Positions 24,958-32,996 of a stretch of DNA of 35,836 bases are shown one piece after another (position 1 is the stretch's first letter; each line of letters starts with the position of its first letter). This stretch comes from an uncultured Elusimicrobium sp. (lineage in GTDB: Bacteria; Elusimicrobiota; Elusimicrobia; Elusimicrobiales; Elusimicrobiaceae). The notes under the pieces were generated by a model. The model made no database searches. It was not told the DNA's origin and saw only the letters and a list, made by a program, of their open reading frames with translations. The translations under genes and the position numbers were made by a program. The stretch spans positions 1-35,836 of the forward strand of contig CACXER010000020.1 of NCBI GenBank assembly GCA_902766765.1, in the 5' to 3' direction.

Positions 24958-26067
24958 ATGAAATTGGGAGCCAAATGGGTTTTGTGGTTTTTATTAGTGG
25001 CAGTGTATGCCGGCGTTATTGGCGGATTGTATTACTACAATGTATTTAAGTTTGTATTTGATAAAAAATTACAAAATGAAATGGTAGAAATGGTCCGTTA
25101 CCGGGCCCCTTCGCTGGTGCAACAGTTAGTGGCCCGCCCGAAAGGGGAAGCCACTTTCCGCGAAGCCGAAATCATGAAAAGTTTGATCCGCAACGATGAC
25201 CGCATTAAAAGTTTAGTGTATCTCAATTACGATGGTTCCATTCGCTGGCACGAAAACACTAAATTTTTAGGAATGTCCTTTCCGGATTACAGTAGCGAAG
25301 TCGGGTTTGATACCCGTAGTGTGGCGGATTCTTTCCGTAGTCGTTTACCGCGCGCTGTGTTGTTTGACAAAGGGGAATCGTATGATATGGCTATTCCGCT
25401 GCTTGCCAAAGACAACATGGTGGCCGGTGTCGTCAATGTAACGGTGTCACGGGTCAGTGCTAAAAAATTGATTGAAACCTCTATGGTTCGTTATGCCATT
25501 GGTGCTTTTATCATGATGGTACTGATCGGCGGGGTGTTATACTTATTTCTACTACTCAAAATTGTTCGTCCGCTGGGTGCCTTAAAGGATGGCATTGATG
25601 CGGTGACTATGAATAATTTGGTGTTGGATTTTCCGGCCCGGCGTGACGAAATCGGAGATGTAGCGCAAGCCGTAGAAGGATTGTTGGGTAAAGTGCGCGA
25701 AGATATCAAGGGACTTGAAAATGTGGAAGTTATGTCCCTGGAAAAAGAGCAACGTTGGTGGAAAACGATTTTTGCCGTCATGGTGCCTAAAGGAACACGT
25801 GCGATTGTAGTAGATGAAAATAATAACATTCTCTATACAAATTTTGAACTCAATTTCCCCGGTAAAAAACAAGTGCACCTGCTGGATTTGTTTGATAGTC
25901 GCCAACGTGAGATTATTCAAGTGGTTGGGGAAGCCATGGAAAACCCCACCAAAGTATTACGTGGTTCGGTGGAAAATAAAAATGTACAATGTGTAGTGAA
26001 AGCCGTACAGTTGCCCGATGATGCTGGGAAGAATCGTATTGTTTTAGTATTAGAGCCGGAAAAATAA
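24958..26067 (+). CDS. Membrane HAMP sensor lacking an output domain
   Basis: The 369-residue protein has TM1 (about 7-28), a periplasmic domain (about 30-172; KSLVYLNYDGSIRWH looks like a Cache/PAS-type sensor sheet), TM2 (about 176-200), a HAMP domain (about 201-252; IVRPLGALKDGIDAV and RRDEIGDVAQAVEGLL) and a C-terminal PAS-like part (about 275-369; RAIVVDENNNILYTNFEL). No histidine kinase, GGDEF, phosphatase or methyl-accepting region follows. It may pass its signal by protein contact, perhaps to the kinase encoded 1.3 kb downstream (inference). The ribosome site CAGGAGA 6-7 bases upstream fixes the ATG. Confidence 0.75.
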   Translation: MKLGAKWVLWFLLVAVYAGVIGGLYYYNVFKFVFDKKLQNEMVEMVRYRAPSLVQQLVARPKGEATFREAEIMKSLIRNDDRIKSLVYLNYDGSIRWHENTKFLGMSFPDYSSEVGFDTRSVADSFRSRLPRAVLFDKGESYDMAIPLLAKDNMVAGVVNVTVSRVSAKKLIETSMVRYAIGAFIMMVLIGGVLYLFLLLKIVRPLGALKDGIDAVTMNNLVLDFPARRDEIGDVAQAVEGLLGKVREDIKGLENVEVMSLEKEQRWWKTIFAVMVPKGTRAIVVDENNNILYTNFELNFPGKKQVHLLDLFDSRQREIIQVVGEAMENPTKVLRGSVENKNVQCVVKAVQLPDDAGKNRIVLVLEPEK

Positions 26068-26083
26068 ATTTGAGGAGAAATGT

Positions 26084-26353
26084 ATGAAAGTAGAAATTAA
26101 AAAAATACCAGTCTTATCTGTGTTGTTTTCTGTGTTTCCGTTAGCGGTATTTGTGGTAATGTTGGTTACCGCACTGATGGAAGTGTTTAATCCCGAAGTA
26201 ACGATCAATTTGACGTATGTGATGGGATTAGCCATTCGGGCCGTACAAAGCACGATTTTGGCCTTAGTGTCTGTTGTGTTTTTTGTGTGGACTTACAATT
26301 TGTTGTGCGCGATCGGTATTCGTGGTATTCACGTAGAACTGGAAGATAAATAA
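26084..26353 (+). CDS. Small two-TM membrane protein, unknown function
   Basis: I do not recognise this 89-residue protein. It has a basic N-terminus (VEIKKIP), two hydrophobic helices (about 11-34 and 45-75), and a short tail IRGIHVELEDK. The layout recalls small DUF3566-like membrane proteins, but the similarity is too weak to name it. A clear GAGGAGAAA ribosome site (26072-26080) and its place 16 bases after the HAMP sensor and 20 before the next gene support that it is real. A regulator or scaffold of the neighbouring sensor is possible. Confidence 0.7.
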   Translation: MKVEIKKIPVLSVLFSVFPLAVFVVMLVTALMEVFNPEVTINLTYVMGLAIRAVQSTILALVSVVFFVWTYNLLCAIGIRGIHVELEDK

Positions 26354-26373
26354 TTAAACGAGGAAATGAAACT

Positions 26374-27312
26374 ATGAAAAAAATGCTTGCTCTTTTTATG
26401 GCCTTCACTTTTACGGGTGTAGCCATGGCGGCTCCGGCTGCTAAAACCGCTTCTCAAGCCAAACCCCAGGCCAAAGCGGAATTCATCATTATAGAATCCG
26501 AAGACTATGAGGCCGGTAAAGAAGATCCGCTTCTTACCCGAGGTATCGCTCAGTTTTTAGAGGCTACTTCGTCGGTTACTCATGTGCCTGTCAGTAAAGC
26601 GGCGGCGGACCCGAAGTTGGCCAATTTGGATTATAGTTTCTTGCCGTTGTATTTAGTTAAAAAAACAAAAGCGTTCCGCAAAAAAATGGAGCAACCGTTG
26701 CAACAAGGTTACGTGCAAGAAAATGATGATTTTATCATTTTAGCGCATCAAACCAACCAAGGGGTTTACAACAATAAAGAAGCCAAACCCGGCGTTATGG
26801 AATTGTTTGTTATGTCCCAGTGTCCGTTTGGGGTGCGTGCGGAAGAATTTATCATTAAAGCCAAAAAAGACGGCACGTTCCCGAAAGATAAAACGGTACG
26901 CGTGCGCTATATTGTAGACTATCTTGCGGATCGTGGCTTTTCCAGTTTACATGGTTCCGGCGAATGGGAAGAAAACGTTCGCCAACTTCTGATTGCTAAA
27001 TACTATCCGGAGAAATTCTGGAAATATTTGGAAATCCGCAATAAAGATTATCGGTCCAGCCGCTGGGATAAAGCCATGGAAGCGGCCGGAATTAACCCGA
27101 ACAAAATTATGAAAAAATTTGATACGGAAGGCATGGAATTGCTCAAGGCCGAAGCCCAATATATCAAAGACTATGGGATAAGTGCTTCTCCTACTTTGGT
27201 TTGGGAAGGCAAGGTACAGATGGGCTTGAATACGGCGAGCCAAATCCCGGGGTTTGAATTTTTCAATGCCTCCGCTCCCGGTACGCCCGAGGCCCCTGCC
27301 GGCAGTTGCTAA
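26374..27312 (+). CDS. Exported thioredoxin-fold protein with single active-site Cys
   Basis: The 312-residue protein has a signal peptide (about 1-20), an Ala/Lys-rich stretch, an N-terminal domain of about 100 residues of unknown type, and a DsbA/GILT-like thioredoxin fold (about 138-290). The active-site segment MELFVMSQCPFGVRAEEF has Cys150 followed by PFG, so the usual second Cys of CxxC is absent. The cis-Pro loop is ISASPTLVW. The only other Cys is the very last residue (Cys312). It may act as an isomerase-like or binding protein, or use the terminal Cys as resolving partner (inference). Cys-rich clients exist in the same gene string (the giant surface protein). It is followed by two hairpins rather than a coupled gene. 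Confidence 0.75.
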   Translation: MKKMLALFMAFTFTGVAMAAPAAKTASQAKPQAKAEFIIIESEDYEAGKEDPLLTRGIAQFLEATSSVTHVPVSKAAADPKLANLDYSFLPLYLVKKTKAFRKKMEQPLQQGYVQENDDFIILAHQTNQGVYNNKEAKPGVMELFVMSQCPFGVRAEEFIIKAKKDGTFPKDKTVRVRYIVDYLADRGFSSLHGSGEWEENVRQLLIAKYYPEKFWKYLEIRNKDYRSSRWDKAMEAAGINPNKIMKKFDTEGMELLKAEAQYIKDYGISASPTLVWEGKVQMGLNTASQIPGFEFFNASAPGTPEAPAGSC

Positions 27313-27336
27313 TAAATCTTTTAACAAAGCAAAAGG

Positions 27337-27365
27337 CGGGGGCTGGGTAGATTACCCGGCCCCCG
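27337..27365 (+). terminator. Strong GC-rich hairpin (attenuator or partial terminator)
   Basis: Arms 27337-27349 and 27353-27365 pair over 13 bp with one T-G wobble and a GAT loop. Only three T follow (27366-27368), so it is a poor intrinsic terminator. It more likely limits read-through or protects the upstream mRNA end. Confidence 0.55.
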
Positions 27366-27386
27366 TTTCCCCTAACGGAGGGGAAA
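27366..27386 (+). promoter_or_regulatory. Hairpin covering the ribosome site of the histidine kinase gene
   Basis: TTTCCCCT (27366-27373) and AGGGGAAA (27379-27386) form a perfect 8-bp stem with an AACGG loop. The Shine-Dalgarno sequence GGAGGGG (27377-27383) of the gene starting at 27391 lies in the loop and 3' arm. The hairpin begins at the base after the previous one ends. Confidence 0.65.
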
Positions 27387-27390
27387 GGTT

Positions 27391-29280
27391 ATGCGTAAGA
27401 AACGGTTTCGTGGATTATTTTTTAATGCGGTGTTGGCACTCAGTCTAATTTCGCTTGTGCCACTCGTGTTTATTGCCATTCATTTAACACGGGTCAATAC
27501 ACGGCTGTTACAACACGAAATTTTTCAAACCCAGCAGACGATAGCCGGGCAATTGGCTGCTGTGGTGCATACCTACATGACGCATACGTCTGAGTTTTTT
27601 ACAGTCTTTTTAGATTTGCATATAGATTTCGGGGGACATGCCTTTCTCAATCGTCAGGATTTAAATTATTTGCAACGTAAAGATATTGAAGTTTCTGCCT
27701 TGACTTTACTAAGTGCTGCGGGTGAACCCTTGATGAGTGTTGGAACACCCACCCAATCGTACGAAAAAATCTTACCGCAGTTGATTCATACCTGTATCGT
27801 CCAACGAGAGAATTATTTGAGTGATACCTCTGCCATGGTTCAACAAAACTCGGTGCTCATGGCTTTCCCGGTATATGGGAATTTGAAAGGCGCTCGTCCG
27901 GAGGGCGTTTTAGTGGCCGAAGTTTCTTTGCACTCGTTGGAAAAAACATTAGCGCAGGTTTATCCGTTAGAAATGGAAGTTTTTATCGTTAATGATAAAC
28001 AAGAAATTGTGGCCTACAATGGCGCGCCGGAGGGCGTTTCTTCCGCGAAACGAGATGAGTTAAACGAAAAAATAAAAGCCATTGCCACTCAGTTGGGGGA
28101 AAATGTAACCGGGGAAATTGCTTTACCGGATAAGCATAAATGGTTGGTGGCCTCGGCGGATTTGTTTTTACCGGGTTGGAAAGTATATGTGGCACAACCG
28201 GCCAATGTGGTATCTAAATTAGTACTGGAAGGTACTTTGCATTCCCGTTGGGGAGTTGTGCGCATTGTACTAATCATGATTTTGTTTATTCTCGGGGTAA
28301 GTTATTGGGTGATCATTCCCATTACGCGCCCGGTGGAACGGTTGCGTAAAGCCGCTCTGAGGGTGCGTGACGGAAAAGATATCATTATCCATCGGGAAGA
28401 TGTGGAGATCCCCAACAACGAAATCGGGGATTTGGCGGAAGAATTTGTAGATATGTCTAACGTGTTACACAAACGCCGCGAAGAATTATTAGCCGCGCAA
28501 ACCCAACTGGCACAGGCCAATCAAGCGTTGGAAAAACGGGTGGAAGAACGTACGCGTGAATTGAAAGACGCTTCGGCTAAATTAGTGCGCAGCGAACGCC
28601 TGGCTACGATGGGGCAGATGGCCTCTATTATCAGCCACGAAATCCGCAATCCGTTAGCCGTCATCAGTAACGCAACTCGCCTAATTAAAATGTTAGTTAA
28701 AACGCCGGAAGGAAAAATAGAAAAACAAATTTCTATTATTGAAGCGGAGATTAAACAGGCCAATAGCATTATTAGTGAGGTGTTGGGCTATGTTCGTTCG
28801 CGTGAGCCGATTTTGAATAAAGTAGAACTAAATAGTTATATCAAGGACATTTTAACGTCTTATCCACTTCCTGCCGGGATTACGCTGGTAGAGAAATTGG
28901 AACCTATGGCCGTACACGTAAAAATTGATACGGAAGAAATGAAACAGGCCTTCCGCAATTTAATCAGTAATGCCGTGGAAGCCATGCAAAACCAGGGCAC
29001 GTTGACGGTGGGTGTTCAAAGCGGGAAAGATATGGTTTGTATTTATGTGGCCGATACGGGGCCGGGGGTTGCGCCTGATATCCGTCAGAAAATTTTTGCT
29101 CCGTTCTTTACAACCAAGGCCCGCGGTACCGGGCTGGGGTTGGCGGTGGTAGAAAAAGCCGTCAGCCGCCATCAGGGTAAATTGTTTATTACGAGTGAAG
29201 AAGGAAAAGGGGCTTGCTTTCAAATTTATCTAAAAATTTATCGTAAAATAGGAGATACTCGTTATGGAGAAAGCAGTTAG
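27391..29280 (+). CDS. Membrane sensor histidine kinase
   Basis: The 629-residue protein has TM1 (about 9-29), a large periplasmic sensor region (about 32-285, Cache-like strands such as VEVSALTLLSAAGEPL), TM2 (about 287-310), HAMP (about 308-362), a coiled coil (about 365-395), HisKA with SERLATMGQMASIISHEIRNPL in pieces (phospho-acceptor His416), and an HATPase domain (N box FRNLISNAVEAM, DTGPGV, GTGLGLAVVEKAVSRHQG). It autophosphorylates on ATP and should donate to the receiver protein encoded next, whose gene overlaps it by 17 bases. Translation may be held back by the hairpin over its ribosome site. The signal sensed is unknown. Confidence 0.95.
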   Translation: MRKKRFRGLFFNAVLALSLISLVPLVFIAIHLTRVNTRLLQHEIFQTQQTIAGQLAAVVHTYMTHTSEFFTVFLDLHIDFGGHAFLNRQDLNYLQRKDIEVSALTLLSAAGEPLMSVGTPTQSYEKILPQLIHTCIVQRENYLSDTSAMVQQNSVLMAFPVYGNLKGARPEGVLVAEVSLHSLEKTLAQVYPLEMEVFIVNDKQEIVAYNGAPEGVSSAKRDELNEKIKAIATQLGENVTGEIALPDKHKWLVASADLFLPGWKVYVAQPANVVSKLVLEGTLHSRWGVVRIVLIMILFILGVSYWVIIPITRPVERLRKAALRVRDGKDIIIHREDVEIPNNEIGDLAEEFVDMSNVLHKRREELLAAQTQLAQANQALEKRVEERTRELKDASAKLVRSERLATMGQMASIISHEIRNPLAVISNATRLIKMLVKTPEGKIEKQISIIEAEIKQANSIISEVLGYVRSREPILNKVELNSYIKDILTSYPLPAGITLVEKLEPMAVHVKIDTEEMKQAFRNLISNAVEAMQNQGTLTVGVQSGKDMVCIYVADTGPGVAPDIRQKIFAPFFTTKARGTGLGLAVVEKAVSRHQGKLFITSEEGKGACFQIYLKIYRKIGDTRYGESS

Positions 29281-30385
29281 AATTTTAGTCGTTGACGATG
29301 ATAACAATTTGCGCGAAACATTGGTGGACTTGTTAGAAATGGACGGTTACAAAGTCTACCAAGCCTCTACGGCGGAAGAATGTTTGGATTTGTGCGCCGG
29401 GGAGTTTTTCAACGTGATTTTAATGGATTATAACCTTCCTGACGAAAACGGCATGGAACTGATCCGTAAAATCCGCGGATTTAATAAGGAATCGCAAATT
29501 ATTATGATTACAGCGTATGCGTCACTCAATGCTATCATGGAAGCGATGCAGGAGTCTGTATACGATTTCTTAATTAAACCGGTAGATTTTGATTATCTCA
29601 AGCGGACGATCAACCGGGCGTTGGATAAATACTTCTTGGAAGAAAGCAACCGCGAATTATTGGCCCAACTGAAAACCCGCAACGCCGATTTGGACCGATT
29701 AAATAACATGAAGTCCAAATTTTTCTCTATTGTGTCGCACGACTTGTCCAACTCGCTCATGACGCTCAAAATGAGTTTTGACATGTTACGTAAAAAACTT
29801 TCACCCGATGAGGACCAGCAAAAGAAAATGATGTTCATGGAAGAATCTATCAGCCAAATTGAGCATCTCATTAAAGACCTAGTAGACTGGGCCGCTATTG
29901 AAAAAGGGAAATTGCGTATTGAAAAAACTCGCTTTGAATTGACGGAAAGTTTGAAGAAGACGGCGGAAATTTTTAAAGCCAAAGCGGCTAAGCGGGGCAT
30001 TGCAGTTACGTTTGAAAGCATCGGTGCCGTGCCGGTAATTGCCGACGAAAAACGCATCCGTCAAGTTATTTCCAATATTTTGGAAAACGCAGTTCGTCAC
30101 ACGCCGGACAACGGCACCATCGAAATTGCCGTTAGCAAAATAGACGAAAAAAATGCTAAAGTGTCGGTAACGGATTCCGGGGACGGTATTGACCCCGAAC
30201 AGGCCCCTCAACTGTTTACCAGTTTTATTCAGGTGGGGGCTAAAGACCGTGTGGGCCGGTTGGGGCTTGGATTGTCTATTGCTAAAGACATCATTACCAA
30301 CCACGGCGGACGTATTTGGGCTCATAGTGAAGGTTTGGGCAAAGGGGCTTCGTTTAATTTCACGTTGCCGATTGCCAGTATGTAA
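29264..30385 (+). CDS. Response regulator-histidine kinase hybrid (REC-HisKA-HATPase)
   Basis: The 373-residue soluble protein begins with a receiver domain (about 5-120; acidic pocket DDD at 11-13, phospho-acceptor Asp55 in LMDYNLP, Lys105 in LIKPVDF), followed by a coiled coil and a HisKA domain (FSIVSHDLSNSL, His159) and an HATPase domain (ISNILENAVRHTP, VTDSGDGI, GRLGLGLSIAKDIITNHGG). A kinase with the receiver at its N-terminus takes a phosphoryl signal in and gives one out, so it can relay between the membrane kinase upstream and the NarL-type regulator downstream (inference from order). The start overlaps the upstream kinase gene. Confidence 0.93.
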   Translation: MEKAVRILVVDDDNNLRETLVDLLEMDGYKVYQASTAEECLDLCAGEFFNVILMDYNLPDENGMELIRKIRGFNKESQIIMITAYASLNAIMEAMQESVYDFLIKPVDFDYLKRTINRALDKYFLEESNRELLAQLKTRNADLDRLNNMKSKFFSIVSHDLSNSLMTLKMSFDMLRKKLSPDEDQQKKMMFMEESISQIEHLIKDLVDWAAIEKGKLRIEKTRFELTESLKKTAEIFKAKAAKRGIAVTFESIGAVPVIADEKRIRQVISNILENAVRHTPDNGTIEIAVSKIDEKNAKVSVTDSGDGIDPEQAPQLFTSFIQVGAKDRVGRLGLGLSIAKDIITNHGGRIWAHSEGLGKGASFNFTLPIASM

Positions 30386-30403
30386 TTTGTCAAGGAGAGG
30401 AAT

Positions 30404-31090
30404 ATGCCAAAGAAAAAAATTACGGTGTTGATTGCCGACGATCAGACGCTTTTCCGAGAAGGGATAAAAGACGTCCTGTCCGGCGAGAAGTGGATGGAAG
30501 TAGTAGGCGAAGCGGCTGACGGAATAGAAGCCGTGGCCAAAGCCAAGAAATTGAAACCCGATGTGGTGCTGATGGACATCCGTTTGCCTAAAATGGACGG
30601 CATCAGTGCTACACGTCAAATCCGTGCGGCTTGCCCGGAAGTCAATGTGCTCATGCTTTCCAGTTTTGAGGACGAAGCCCACGTATTAGATGCTATCCAA
30701 GCCGGAGCCAATGGTTATTTGTCCAAAATGTTACCGGCGGTGGAACTTGTTAACTCTATCAAAACATTTACGAGTGAAGGACTTATGATTCCCCAACAAC
30801 TGATGGGCAAACTGCTACACGGTTTGCGCAAAATGGGGGATGGTAATATGCCCACACAAGCCACGCTAACTAAAACCGAAATTAAAGTGTTGGATTACTT
30901 GGGCAAGGGGCTTAGCAATAAAGAACTGGCCAAGGAATTGGACTGCAGTGTTAAAACAGTAAAAAATCACCTCAATAGTGCTTTCCACAAATTGGGCGTC
31001 AGCAGCCGCACCGAAGCCGTGGTAAAAGCCATTGAAAAAGGGTTGATTTCTTCAGAAGGGACCGTCGTTCCGGAAGAAGACGAGGAGTAA
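30404..31090 (+). CDS. NarL/LuxR-type DNA-binding response regulator
   Basis: The 228-residue protein has a receiver domain (about 6-122; Asp12-Asp13, phospho-acceptor Asp58 in LMDIRLP, SSFEDEAHV) and a LuxR-type helix-turn-helix (about 155-215; LTKTEIKVLDYLGKGLSNKELA and VKTVKNHLNSAFHKLGV in pieces). It is the likely transcriptional output of the kinase pair before it. Being inside the pilus gene string, it probably regulates that operon or other surface genes. AAGGAGAGG (30392-30400) sets the start. The stop is 3 bases before a third pilin gene that its GAGGAG serves as ribosome site. Confidence 0.95.
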   Translation: MPKKKITVLIADDQTLFREGIKDVLSGEKWMEVVGEAADGIEAVAKAKKLKPDVVLMDIRLPKMDGISATRQIRAACPEVNVLMLSSFEDEAHVLDAIQAGANGYLSKMLPAVELVNSIKTFTSEGLMIPQQLMGKLLHGLRKMGDGNMPTQATLTKTEIKVLDYLGKGLSNKELAKELDCSVKTVKNHLNSAFHKLGVSSRTEAVVKAIEKGLISSEGTVVPEEDEE

Positions 31091-31093
31091 TTG

Positions 31094-31267
31094 GTGCTAT
31101 CTTGCGGAAAGTTTACAAAACAGAACCGCCGAAGCGGGCAAGCCACCATTGAATATGTGCTCATGCTTGCTTCGGTCGTGGTGGTTTTGTCGGCTTTCCT
31201 CACGGCGTTCCATACACACATTGTCCGGTGGTTTTTTATCTTTGTCGGGCAGTTGTTGACGAGTTGA
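31094..31267 (+). CDS. Flp-like prepilin 3 (57 residues, GTG start)
   Basis: This short gene is easy to miss. From GTG at 31094 it encodes 57 residues: a basic leader to Gly15, then QATIEY with Glu20 at mature +5, then VLMLASVVVVLSAFLTAF, and a short tail ending LLTS. The G|QATIEYVLML core closely matches prepilin 2 (G|QNTIEYVLML). GAGGAG at 31082-31087, inside the end of the NarL-type gene, lies 6 bases before the GTG; a TTG at 31091 is in frame but too close. It ends 3 bases before the next gene. Probably a minor pilin paired with the TadG- and TadE-like genes that follow. Confidence 0.85.
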   Translation: MLSCGKFTKQNRRSGQATIEYVLMLASVVVVLSAFLTAFHTHIVRWFFIFVGQLLTS

Positions 31268-31270
31268 CGT

Positions 31271-32392
31271 ATGCACATCTATCACCAATTAGTAGGTAAA
31301 TGGCACGAGAAACGGGCGCAGATTTTGTTGCCCGCGGTGTTGTTGGCGCCTATTTTTATTCTGGTGGTTTATTTGTTGTTTGAAACGGCAAAAGTATCCA
31401 TGACCAAAGTGCGTCAGCAATTTGCGTTAGATAATTCGGCATATTCCCAAATGTCTTCCGTAAGCACTTATCTCAACGCTATAGCCATGGTCAATGGGCC
31501 GCTGCCGTATCGTGTCTTGCAAAGTATGGAAGAAGTTAAAGTAGACCCGAAAAGCCGCGGGGATGATCAAATCACTGTATTTGATTTGTTCTATAAGGGG
31601 GGTGGCTTCCCGGTTATTGGGCCGGAATATGAGAAAGGCCTCAATCCTCCTCCTCCTGCGGAGTCGACCAACTGGGGGCTGCGGTATTACGACGGCGAGG
31701 AAGTAGATGAAAATTTCCCGCGTTCCGATTGGGAAAAGGAAAATCCTTCTCCACCGCCGGATGATAAGCCCGTTCCGGTGATGAGTAAAAAAATGGTAGA
31801 CGACTATTATTTCACGGCCGATAGCAATGGCCAAGCCGTCAGCAGTATCGTGCAATACATTGAAACGTACGCGCGCGTAGGGTCTATTTACAAATCGCAG
31901 GATTACGTGTATAAAGAAGTCAGTAAAAATGCAGTCATGTTTAGGGAAGCGTACTATTTAAACGTTAACGATTGTAAACGTTCGGAATGTGCTCGTCAAA
32001 GTTCGGCGCAAATCCGGCCGTTTTTGGATATTCGCACCATTCCCTTTGAACTGGCCCAAATTGAATTTTATGCGGCGGAAGCCTCACGCAGAATCGGTGC
32101 CAGTGCGGGGGCGTATGAAATCCCGTTCAAGGCGGTGGAACTACTCAACGGGGAAAAATTATTCCAATTTGCCTTTTTGGATCCGACCAGCCGCAGTAAA
32201 CTGAAAACACTTTCGCGCGGTATTTTGCTCAAGCAACCCTTTAAGTTGCCGCGCAATTATTTTAATATCAATTTGGAACAGAAATACAAACCTTATGTGC
32301 GAAATCGGGTAGTCCTTGCGTGCCCGCGCGGCAGTAACAACTGCGTATGGCCCAACCCATTGCCCAAATATAACGTCAAGTTGGAGCCGTGA
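31271..32392 (+). CDS. TadG-like pilus-associated protein
   Basis: The 373-residue protein has an N-terminal leader with KRAQILLPAVLLAPIFILVVYLLF in pieces: one TM helix after a basic stretch, as in TadG/TadE-like proteins, but without the Glu at +5, so peptidase processing is doubtful. The exported part (about 45-373) contains a Pro-rich segment (NPPPPAES, NPSPPPDDKPVP; about 125-175) and a pair of Cys in NDCKRSECARQ, with two more near the C-terminus in ACPRGSNNCVWP. It lies between prepilin 3 and a TadE-like gene. No von Willebrand domain like that of many TadG proteins was seen, so the name rests on topology and context. Confidence 0.6.
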   Translation: MHIYHQLVGKWHEKRAQILLPAVLLAPIFILVVYLLFETAKVSMTKVRQQFALDNSAYSQMSSVSTYLNAIAMVNGPLPYRVLQSMEEVKVDPKSRGDDQITVFDLFYKGGGFPVIGPEYEKGLNPPPPAESTNWGLRYYDGEEVDENFPRSDWEKENPSPPPDDKPVPVMSKKMVDDYYFTADSNGQAVSSIVQYIETYARVGSIYKSQDYVYKEVSKNAVMFREAYYLNVNDCKRSECARQSSAQIRPFLDIRTIPFELAQIEFYAAEASRRIGASAGAYEIPFKAVELLNGEKLFQFAFLDPTSRSKLKTLSRGILLKQPFKLPRNYFNINLEQKYKPYVRNRVVLACPRGSNNCVWPNPLPKYNVKLEP

Positions 32393-32937
32393 TGAAAAAG
32401 TTATTTCCGTTTGTTCGTTCCCGCCAAGGCCAGGCCACTACCGAAGTAGTGTTGCTGTTCCCTATCTTTGTGGTTTTTATTTTATTTATTATCAAAATTT
32501 TCGGTTTACTCGTGCTCAGCCAAAAAATGGAAATCGCCGGCTATTATGCGGCCCGTCGTTTTCAACTGCAATCACACGAAACCGATTATTACCAACGTAC
32601 GTGGGATAAGCGGTTTTTGGAAAAAGACATTCAACAGAAAATAGAAAACTATTTGGGATTTGATAATCCCGGTATGCGTAAATTTTTAAGTTTAAATAAA
32701 CTGAAAATGGAAATCAACCGCTCCGGCACGTGGACGAAGTTGGTATTGACGGCACAAACAAATCCGCCGCGGGTTCCTTTTCTGTGTAAGTATAATAAGG
32801 ACCAAGTCTGCGACCGCGATGCAAAGTGTCTAAAAGGATATGCCTTTTTGTGTGAAACCGGGGGGGAAGTGTCCGTCATTAAATACGTAGGCCACAACGA
32901 ACGTCCGGCCCCTTACCAGCGCCCTGAAGGAAAATAA
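32392..32937 (+). CDS. TadE-like pseudopilin 2
   Basis: The 181-residue protein has a basic leader to Gly13, QATTEVVLLFPIFVVFILF with Glu18 at mature +5, one TM helix, and an exported domain of about 140 residues with four Cys (FLCKYNKDQVC, AKCLKGYAFLC). That is the TadE pattern. The ATG at 32392 overlaps the previous stop by one base (TGATG) and is 5 bases from GGAG; a GTG at 32389 is the alternative start. It ends the pilus gene string and is followed by a perfect terminator. Confidence 0.78.
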   Translation: MKKLFPFVRSRQGQATTEVVLLFPIFVVFILFIIKIFGLLVLSQKMEIAGYYAARRFQLQSHETDYYQRTWDKRFLEKDIQQKIENYLGFDNPGMRKFLSLNKLKMEINRSGTWTKLVLTAQTNPPRVPFLCKYNKDQVCDRDAKCLKGYAFLCETGGEVSVIKYVGHNERPAPYQRPEGK

Positions 32938-32946
32938 TTTCAAAAC

Positions 32947-32980
32947 AAAAGCGCAGCGTAAGTAATTACGCTGCGCTTTT
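32947..32980. terminator. Bidirectional intrinsic terminator
   Basis: A perfect 15-bp inverted repeat (32947-32961 and 32966-32980) with a GTAA loop has a GC-rich stem and ends in AAAA and TTTT, so it works in both directions. It separates the pilus gene string from the convergent galE gene. Confidence 0.92.
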
Positions 32981-32996
32981 AATATGTTCCAATCGT

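Noticed and set aside
29879-30682. Antisense open frame of 267 codons across the hybrid kinase and NarL-type genes
   Set aside because: It spans two well-supported genes on the other strand and shows no protein family features.
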